A stretch of DNA of 64,000 nt from DASSUW01 sp963740605 (lineage in GTDB: Bacteria > Actinomycetota > Thermoleophilia > Solirubrobacterales > Solirubrobacteraceae). Below are positions 58,744 to 64,000 of the stretch, piece by piece. The notes beneath the pieces were generated by a model. That model was not told where the DNA came from. It made no database searches and was given only the letters and a program-made list of their open reading frames with translations. The stretch spans positions 186,001 to 250,000 of the forward strand of contig CAVUFC010000014.1 in the NCBI GenBank assembly GCA_963740605.1, in the 5' to 3' direction. Every line of letters starts with the position of its first letter. The first letter of the stretch is position 1. A program made the position numbers and the translations under genes.

Positions 58744-60075
58744 TTATCCCCCTCTCAAATCAGCGACGAGTGTCCGGAAGAGCTCACCGCGCTGCTCGAA
58801 GGAGCGGTACTGGTCGTACGAGGCGCAGGCCGGCGACAGCAGCACGACGTCGCGCGGGCGGGCGGCGGCGCGCGCGGCGGCGAAGGCGGTCTCGAGGTCG
58901 CCGGCGTCATGGAGCGGGACGCCGGTGGCTTGAAGTGCCTCTCGCAGCTCGGCTGCGGTCTCCCCGATCAGGTAGGCGGCTTTAGCGTGCTCGACAAGTG
59001 GGAGTCTGAGCGGCGAGTAGTCGCTGCCCTTGCCGCGGCCGCCGAGGATCGCGTGCACGGTGTTGGCCGGGAACGACTCGATCGCGACGACCGCCGAGGC
59101 GACGTTGGTGGCCTTCGAGTCGTTGACGTAGAGCACGTCGTCGACGCGGGCGATCTCCTCCATCCGGTGCGCGACCCCGGCGAAGCTCGCGAGCCCGGAC
59201 CGCACCGCGTCGGCGGGGACGCCGCGCGCCAGGCACACCGCCGCCGTGGCCATCGCGTTCTCACGGTTGTGCGCGCCGCGCAGCCGAATCGCGTGGGCGT
59301 CCATCAACGGCTCACGGCGCCACCACAGCTGCCCGTCGCGGTACTCGACGTCGCCACCCGGTCCGAACGTGACTCGCTGCGCCTCGCCGCCCAGGTCGGG
59401 GACGAGGTCGGCGGGCGCGATCGCGAGCGCCTCCGGCGGTTGGTTGGCGAACGCACGCAGCTTCGCCGCCCGGTACGCGTCGAACGAGCCATGCCGATCG
59501 AGGTGATCCTCGGCGAGGTTGAGCAGCACCGCGGCGTCGGGCGCGAGCGCCTCGGTGTCCTCGAGCTGGAACGACGACGCCTCGCACACGATGGTCGCGT
59601 CAGCGGCGAGCGTGCCGGGCAGGCTCGTCAGCGCCGTGCCGACGTTCCCCGCCACGACGACATGCTGCTTCGCCTCGCGGTACACGTGGCCGATCGCCTC
59701 GACGGTCGTCGTCTTCCCGTTCGAACCGGTGACGACCACGAACTCGTTCCCGAGCAGCCGCCAGCCGATCTCGAGCTCGCCGATCACACGCAGGCCCTGG
59801 CGCGTCGCGGCCGCGATCACGGGCGCCTGATGCGGCACGCCGGGACTCTTGACGATCGTCGACGCCGCCGCGAGCAGGTCTACCCCCTCCGTCGGCGCAT
59901 GCACGGGGATCCCCGCCGTCGCCAGCTCGGCCCTGACGTCGTGGCTGACCGGCCCCGCATCGCACCCGACCACCTCGCCCCCACGCGCCCGCAGGGCCTT
60001 GGCGGCAGCGACACCCGAGCGGGCAAGCCCCACGACCAGGAACGGCCCGGGTGGCAGTGGCGGACGCGGGATCAC
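58744..60075 (-). CDS. murD: UDP-N-acetylmuramoyl-L-alanine-D-glutamate ligase
   Basis: This 443-aa ligase adds D-Glu to UDP-MurNAc-L-Ala. ATP motif GSNGKTTTVEAIGH, EASSFQLEDTEALAPD (core CEASSFQLED), NLAEDHLDRH, and the C-terminal VYVNDSKATN-type VLYVNDSKATN with Lys and Asp are visible. GTG 60075. mraY and murEF are not upstream as in the usual dcw order; instead a repeat region follows. Its own promoter must lie in 60076-60270. Confidence 0.95.
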   Translation of the reverse strand: MIPRPPLPPGPFLVVGLARSGVAAAKALRARGGEVVGCDAGPVSHDVRAELATAGIPVHAPTEGVDLLAAASTIVKSPGVPHQAPVIAAATRQGLRVIGELEIGWRLLGNEFVVVTGSNGKTTTVEAIGHVYREAKQHVVVAGNVGTALTSLPGTLAADATIVCEASSFQLEDTEALAPDAAVLLNLAEDHLDRHGSFDAYRAAKLRAFANQPPEALAIAPADLVPDLGGEAQRVTFGPGGDVEYRDGQLWWRREPLMDAHAIRLRGAHNRENAMATAAVCLARGVPADAVRSGLASFAGVAHRMEEIARVDDVLYVNDSKATNVASAVVAIESFPANTVHAILGGRGKGSDYSPLRLPLVEHAKAAYLIGETAAELREALQATGVPLHDAGDLETAFAAARAAARPRDVVLLSPACASYDQYRSFEQRGELFRTLVADLRGG

Positions 60076-60271
60076 GCCAGCGCATTCAAGCGCCCGGGCC
60101 GGTCGGCGCCGCCCGCGCTCGATCGATGGTCTCCGCGCGGCGCGATCTGCGCCGTCGACCTGCTCGGTCCCGGCGAGGGCTGCGCCGCCGACCCGCTCGG
60201 TCCCCGGCGCGGTCCGCGCCGCCGGCCAACTTCGGCATTAAGGGAGGCGGGATCGGCCGGGTTGGCCGATC

Positions 60272-60421
60272 GGTGTCGAGTTTTCGTCGCTATGCGACGA
60301 AAAGACGACACCAACCCGCCTGGCAGCCTTGGTGTCGGATTTGGGGTCGGTATGCGACCCAAAGACGACACCGCGGAGGTCTGTGTCGGCTTGATAACCG
60401 CATGGTTGTCAAACCGGCACC
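60272..60421. repeat. Three tandem hairpin repeats, 39-42 bp each
   Basis: Hairpins at 60272-60312, 60331-60372 and 60383-60421 each begin GGTGTCG or GTGTCGG and the first two end CGACACC. The first has a perfect inner stem TTTTCGTCGC-TAT-GCGACGAAAA. The second keeps the frame with different stem bases (TTTGGGGTCG, GCGACCCAAA), and the third is more diverged (TTGATAACC, GGTTGTCAA). Stem bases change together while pairing is kept, as in an RNA or palindromic element under structural selection. No gene is seen in 60076-60577. Confidence 0.75.
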
Positions 60422-60482
60422 AACCGCGCCACCGCGCGGCCGACCTCACCGCCGCCATACCCAGCCGCAGTTCGCCGGCGCC

Positions 60483-60552
60483 GAGACGCGCCTTGAGAGA
60501 CGCGCATGAAGAGACGCGCCTCAAGAGACGCGCCTCAAGAGACGCCCGAGTA
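60483..60552. repeat. 14-bp tandem repeat (5 copies)
   Basis: Units of GAGACGCGCCTCAA type start at 60483, 60497, 60511, 60525 and 60539; the third and fourth are identical and the last is degenerate. It ends 25 bases before the stop of the alkyltransferase-like gene. Spacing shows local slippage; no coding role. Confidence 0.8.
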
Positions 60553-60577
60553 CGGCGCGCCGAGCGGCGCGCGACGG

Positions 60578-60883
60578 TCAGGGCGCCTCGGCCACCTCCG
60601 GACGCACGCGCGCCGCCGGGTCGGCTCGGCCGCACTCGAACTCGAGCCCCTCCTTCTCGAGCCGGCGGCGGACCGCCGACGGGTCGCCGAGCGCGGTCCC
60701 GCCGACCGTCCCATCCGACTTGAGCACGCGGTGCGAGCCCAGGGTCTGCTCGCGGATGAACCGCTGGTTGAGCGCGCGAGCGTGCTGGTCGGTGCCGCCG
60801 GCCGCTCGCGCCACGTCGCCGTAGCTCATCCAGCTGCCCTTCGGGATCGCGGCGACGACCGCGCGCATCTGATCGAGATCCAT
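60578..60883 (-). CDS. Alkyltransferase-like (ATL) protein, MGMT family without catalytic Cys
   Basis: This 101-aa protein matches the C-terminal domain of O6-alkylguanine-DNA alkyltransferases: IPKGSWMSYGDVARAAGG, then ARALNQRF (DNA-flipping Arg), then LGSHRVLKSDGTVGG where active enzymes have the PCHRV box. The acceptor Cys is replaced by Ser50. Such ATL proteins bind alkylated guanine and recruit nucleotide excision repair. This is a clear substitution in an otherwise intact motif. Confidence 0.88.
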   Translation of the reverse strand: MDLDQMRAVVAAIPKGSWMSYGDVARAAGGTDQHARALNQRFIREQTLGSHRVLKSDGTVGGTALGDPSAVRRRLEKEGLEFECGRADPAARVRPEVAEAP

Positions 60884-60960
60884 TGGTATGTCCTCCTCTC
60901 GTGACCATGCAGGCGGGCGACGCTACGGCCGGGGCGCCGGGTTCTGGCCCGGCGCGCGTG

Positions 60961-60975
60961 AATTGGCACACAATT
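60961..60975. promoter_or_regulatory. Inverted repeat AATTG-N5-CAATT in the GH4 upstream region
   Basis: A perfect 5-5-5 palindrome sits 108 bases before the GH4 ATG, in the 199-base divergent gap; a second inverted repeat CGAGATGC (61000-61007) with GCATCTCG (61047-61054) follows. Either could be an operator for the sugar cluster; no regulator gene is in the window. Confidence 0.4.
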
Positions 60976-61082
60976 GGAACGGACTCGTCGCAGACTGTGC
61001 GAGATGCGTGATTCTGCTCGATTGCAACAAATCTGCGCAAGCTCGTGCATCTCGTCCAAGCTTCTGGCATGCTCCCGCCGAC

Positions 61083-62375
61083 ATGACCCGCATCGCCTTC
61101 ATCGGAGCCGGCAGCGTCGAGTTCACGCGTGACCTGCTGGGTGACCTGCTCGGCTTCCGCGAGCTGGGCGACGTGGAGGTCGCGCTCCACGACATCGACG
61201 CCGAGCGCTTGGAGACGGGCGCGGCGATGGCGCGCTGGACCGCCGAGCAGCTCGACGCGACGCCAAAGATCTCAACGCACGCGGACCGGCGCGCAGCGCT
61301 GGACGGAGCCGACTTTGCGATCAACATGATCCAGGTCGGGGGCCACGCGGCGACCGTCACGGACTTCGAGATCCCTGCCCGCCACGGCCTGCGCCAGACG
61401 ATCGGCGACACGCTCGGCATCGGCGGGATCTTCCGCGCGCTGCGCACGATCCCCGTGATGCTCGGGATCGGGCGGGACATGGCCGACCTCTGCCCCGACG
61501 CGTGGCTGCTCAACTACACGAACCCGATGGCCATGCTGTGTCAGGCGTACGCGCACGGGTCGCCGCACACGCAGATCGTCGGTCTCTGCCACTCGGTCCA
61601 GCACACGACCCGGCGCCTCGCCGAGCTGACGCAGATCCCCTTCGAGGAGGTCACCTTCGTCGGCGCCGGCGTCAACCACCAGGCGTTCATCCTGCGCTTC
61701 GAGCGCGACGGCGAGGACCTCTATCCGAAGCTCGACGCGGCGATCGCGAACAACCCTGAGCTCCAGAGGACCGTTCGGGTCGAGCTCTACAAGCGCTTCG
61801 GCTACTTCCCCACCGAGTCCAGCGAGCACTCGGCCGAGTACCTGCCGTGGCTGATGCACGACGACGCGGCGCTCGAGCACTTCCGCATCCCGGTCGGGGA
61901 GTACGTCCGGCGCAGCGAAGAAAACCTCGAGTTGTACGAGGAGCTCAAGACCGCCCTGCATAAAGGCGGCGGCTTCGAGATCGAGCGCAGCCTCGAATAT
62001 GCGCCGCTCATCATCCGCGCGATGACGACCGGGGAGCCGGAGGTGATCTACGGCAACGTCCGCAACGACGGGCTGATCGACAACCTCCCGGACGGGGCCT
62101 GCGTCGAAGTCCCGTGCGTGGTCGACCGGACCGGGGTGCGACCAACGCGCGTCGGCGCGTTGCCGGCCCAGTGCGCGGCGCTCAACCACACGTTCCTGAA
62201 CGTCGTCGAGCTCACCGTGCGGGCAGCGCTGGAGGAGGACCGCGAGCTGGTCCACCAAGCCGCGCTGCTGGACCCCAACGCGTCGGCGTCGCTCGATCTG
62301 GAGACGATCCACACGGTCTGCGACGAGCTGCTGGCCGCCCACGGCGACGCGCTCGCCCCCGGTCTGCGCGGCTGA
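61083..62375 (+). CDS. Family 4 glycosidase, alpha-galactosidase-like
   Basis: This 430-aa GH4 enzyme uses NAD+ and Mn2+. It has the Rossmann start IAFIGAGSVEFTRDLL, NYTNPMAMLCQA, the metal ligands Cys and His in GLCHSVQHTT and GAGVNHQAFIL, matching alpha-galactosidase (MelA/AglA) members more than the 6-phospho-glucosidases. ATG 61083; one base shared with the next gene (TGATG). First of a three-gene run with two PfkB kinases. Substrate is inferred from family; alpha-glucuronidase is an alternative. Confidence 0.88.
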   Translation: MTRIAFIGAGSVEFTRDLLGDLLGFRELGDVEVALHDIDAERLETGAAMARWTAEQLDATPKISTHADRRAALDGADFAINMIQVGGHAATVTDFEIPARHGLRQTIGDTLGIGGIFRALRTIPVMLGIGRDMADLCPDAWLLNYTNPMAMLCQAYAHGSPHTQIVGLCHSVQHTTRRLAELTQIPFEEVTFVGAGVNHQAFILRFERDGEDLYPKLDAAIANNPELQRTVRVELYKRFGYFPTESSEHSAEYLPWLMHDDAALEHFRIPVGEYVRRSEENLELYEELKTALHKGGGFEIERSLEYAPLIIRAMTTGEPEVIYGNVRNDGLIDNLPDGACVEVPCVVDRTGVRPTRVGALPAQCAALNHTFLNVVELTVRAALEEDRELVHQAALLDPNASASLDLETIHTVCDELLAAHGDALAPGLRG

Positions 62376-63298
62376 TGGACCTGCTCGTCGTTGGCGACGC
62401 GAACGCCGACCTTGTCCTGCGCGGCGGCGACATCGTGCCGAGGTTCGGCCAGCGCGAGCAACTCGTCGACCACGCGGAGCTCGTGCTCGGCGGCTCGGGA
62501 GCGATCCTCGCCGCCGGCGCCGCCAAGCTCGGCCTCGACGTCGCGATGGTCGCCTGCGTCGGCGACGACCCGCTCGGCCGCCTGATCCGCGACGAGCTCG
62601 CCGCCGCGGGCGTGGACGTCGCTGCGGTGAGAGTCGTGGACGCCGCCACCGGCGTGAGCGTCGGGCTGCTGCGGGAGGATGATCGCTCGATGCTGACCGC
62701 CACCGGCGCGCTGGCGCACCTGCGCACCGAGGATGTACCGGACGCGATGCTCGCGCACGCCCGGCACGTCCACGTCGCCTCGCCGTTCCTGCAGGACGGC
62801 CTTGCGCCCGGGCTGCGAGGGCTGACGGGGCGGGTGGGCGGCACCACCTCGCTCGACCCCGGCTGGGATCCGCGCGAGCGCTGGGACGTCCCCGTCGACG
62901 CGTTCGACATCTTGCTGCCCAACGCCGAAGAGGCGCTGCGGCTGGCCGGCCTCCAGGACGGCGACGTCGACGCGGCGGCGCACACGCTGGCCGCACGCGG
63001 ACCGCTCGTCGTCGTCAAGCTCGGGGCGGACGGAGCGCTGGCCGTTCGGGGCGGCGAGACGATGCGGGTCCCGGCGCCGCGCATCGACGTGGTGGACAGC
63101 ACCGGCGCGGGGGACTCGTTCGACGCGGGCTTTCTCGCGGCGTGGTTGGACCGAGAGGTGGCGGGCGGAGAGGTCGCGGGCGCAGACGCGCTCGAGGCGG
63201 CGCTGACGCTCGCGTGCGCGTGCGGTGCGCTCAGCACGCGTCGCGCCGGCGGCACTGCCGCGCAGCCGACGCTCGACGAGGCCCGCGCGCTCGCATGA
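62375..63298 (+). CDS. PfkB-family carbohydrate kinase
   Basis: This 307-aa ribokinase-type kinase has N-terminal VVGDANADLVLRG, GGSGAILAAGAAKLG, and the C-terminal signature DSTGAGDSFDAGF with the catalytic Asp. Start ATG overlaps the GH4 stop by one base; the stop overlaps the next PfkB gene by four (ATGA). The sugar is unknown; ribokinase-, tagatose- and KDG-kinase subtypes all fit. Confidence 0.9.
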   Translation: MDLLVVGDANADLVLRGGDIVPRFGQREQLVDHAELVLGGSGAILAAGAAKLGLDVAMVACVGDDPLGRLIRDELAAAGVDVAAVRVVDAATGVSVGLLREDDRSMLTATGALAHLRTEDVPDAMLAHARHVHVASPFLQDGLAPGLRGLTGRVGGTTSLDPGWDPRERWDVPVDAFDILLPNAEEALRLAGLQDGDVDAAAHTLAARGPLVVVKLGADGALAVRGGETMRVPAPRIDVVDSTGAGDSFDAGFLAAWLDREVAGGEVAGADALEAALTLACACGALSTRRAGGTAAQPTLDEARALA

Positions 63299-64000
63299 TC
63301 GCCTTCGTCGCCGCATCGCCGTCGATCGACCGCCAGCACGAGATCCAGGCGCTAGAGGTGGGAACCATCCACCGGCCGCACCGGGTCGTGGCGGTGCCCG
63401 GCGGCAAGGCGCTCAACGCGGCCCGCGCGGCGAACAGCCTCGGCGGCGAGGTCCACGCCATCGCGCTGCTCGGCGGTCACGCCGGCCGCTGGGTCGCCGA
63501 TGCCTTGTCCGCGGAGGGCATCGCGCTCGACCAGGTCGAGGGCCCGGGCGAGACCCGGATGGCGCTGAGCGTCGCCGCCGACGGTCCGCTGACGGAGTTC
63601 TACGAGCCCGCGCCGGAGATCGGCGACGGCCACTGGGCGGCGCTCGAAGAGGTCGTGGAGCGGGTCGCCCACCACGCTCGCTGGGTCGCGATCTCCGGCT
63701 CGCTGCCGCCGGGAGCACCCACCGACGCCTACCGCCGCCTCGCCGCCGTCGCCCATCAGGGCGGAGCCAGGGTCGCCCTCGACGCGCGCGACAACGGCCT
63801 CTCGGAAGGCCTGCGCGCCAGCCCCGACTTCGTCAAGGTCAACCAGAGCGAGGCGGCCGCGCTCGGGATCGAGACCGCCCAGGAGCTGCTGCTCGCGGCC
63901 GGCGGCGGCGACCGCGCAGCCGCGATCACCCACGGCGCCGACGGGCTCGAGCTCGCCACCGCCGACGGCGCGGTCATGCGCGCCACGCCGCCCGCGATCG
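63295..64000 (+). CDS. PfkB kinase of the 1-phosphofructokinase/tagatose-6-phosphate kinase type, 3' end beyond window
   Basis: The first 235 codons are in the window. The start is AASPSIDRQHEIQAL rather than a typical ribokinase start, with PGGKALNAARAANSLGG (core GGKALNAARAANSLGG) as in FruK/LacC and ISGSLPPGAPTDAY (core AISGSLPPG). The catalytic GAGD motif would lie off the edge. Overlap ATGA with the previous kinase. With GH4 and PfkB it suggests an oligosaccharide-to-phosphosugar route, possibly galactose via tagatose-6-phosphate; that is inference. Confidence 0.88.
   Translation, partial: MIAFVAASPSIDRQHEIQALEVGTIHRPHRVVAVPGGKALNAARAANSLGGEVHAIALLGGHAGRWVADALSAEGIALDQVEGPGETRMALSVAADGPLTEFYEPAPEIGDGHWAALEEVVERVAHHARWVAISGSLPPGAPTDAYRRLAAVAHQGGARVALDARDNGLSEGLRASPDFVKVNQSEAAALGIETAQELLLAAGGGDRAAAITHGADGLELATADGAVMRATPPAI

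Noticed and set aside
60272..60421. CRISPR array
   Set aside because: Repeat units are few, diverged and self-complementary throughout, with no constant repeat plus unique spacer pattern and no cas genes.

Overview
The window is 64 kb of very GC-rich, densely packed bacterial chromosome. Base composition, many GTG/TTG starts, short leaders, and the gene content and order (a dcw block with ftsQ next to ftsZ, scpAB-trpS, rluB-aroH-hisC, tyrA-aroA, cmk-der) suggest a deep-branching actinobacterium, most likely Thermoleophilia/Solirubrobacterales. That placement is inference. No rRNA, tRNA, CRISPR, insertion sequence or prophage was seen; nearly all of it is core chromosome.

Layout. 1-3.9 kb: assimilatory sulfate reduction (cysC partial, cysN, cysD, a TauE-type permease, cysH). 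3.9-10 kb: an ABC exporter and a receiver/kinase/receiver two-component operon, each preceded by a copy of the same palindrome. 10-17.6 kb: rpe, a zinc-ribbon protein, rsmB, a thrombospondin-type-3 repeat surface protein, fmt, def, priA. 17.7-23 kb: a secreted beta-propeller, an Lrp regulator, an orphan adenine methylase, galK and an SGLT-like symporter. 23-28.4 kb: metK, der, cmk, and an FMN-protein/MocR divergent pair over one operator. 28.5-33 kb: the aromatic operon aroF-tyrA-aroA-methyltransferase, preceded by a previously unannotated leader peptide. 33-41.5 kb: MFS-cupin-ACT genes, then AraC, hisC, aroH, rluB, rlmN, scpB, scpA, trpS. 41.6-45 kb: an MFS/ArsR pair, an FAD oxidoreductase, a long inverted-repeat element and a LigD-type polymerase. 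45-49.5 kb: the glycine cleavage operon. 49.5-52.4 kb: a frame-disrupted lipoprotein and a GGDEF/HD-GYP protein. 52.4-60 kb: ftsZ, ftsQ, murC, a type IV pilin, murG, ftsW, murD. 60-64 kb: a hairpin and tandem-repeat block, an alkyltransferase-like protein, and a GH4 glycosidase with two PfkB sugar kinases.

The most interesting signal is upstream of aroF (DAHP synthase). A promoter (TTGCCA, 17 bp, TACAAA) drives a 30-codon leader whose second half is packed with Phe, Tyr and Trp codons. Nine bases of that coding stretch are a perfect complement of the aroF Shine-Dalgarno. This predicts translational attenuation: a ribosome stalled on aromatic codons covers the anti-SD and frees aroF. Other non-gene signals are the paired operators at 7.2 and 10.0 kb, the inverted repeat at 44.2 kb that contains the stop codons of both flanking convergent genes, the three hairpins plus 14-bp tandem array at 60.3-60.5 kb, and two candidate FliA/WhiG-type promoters (surface protein and pilin).
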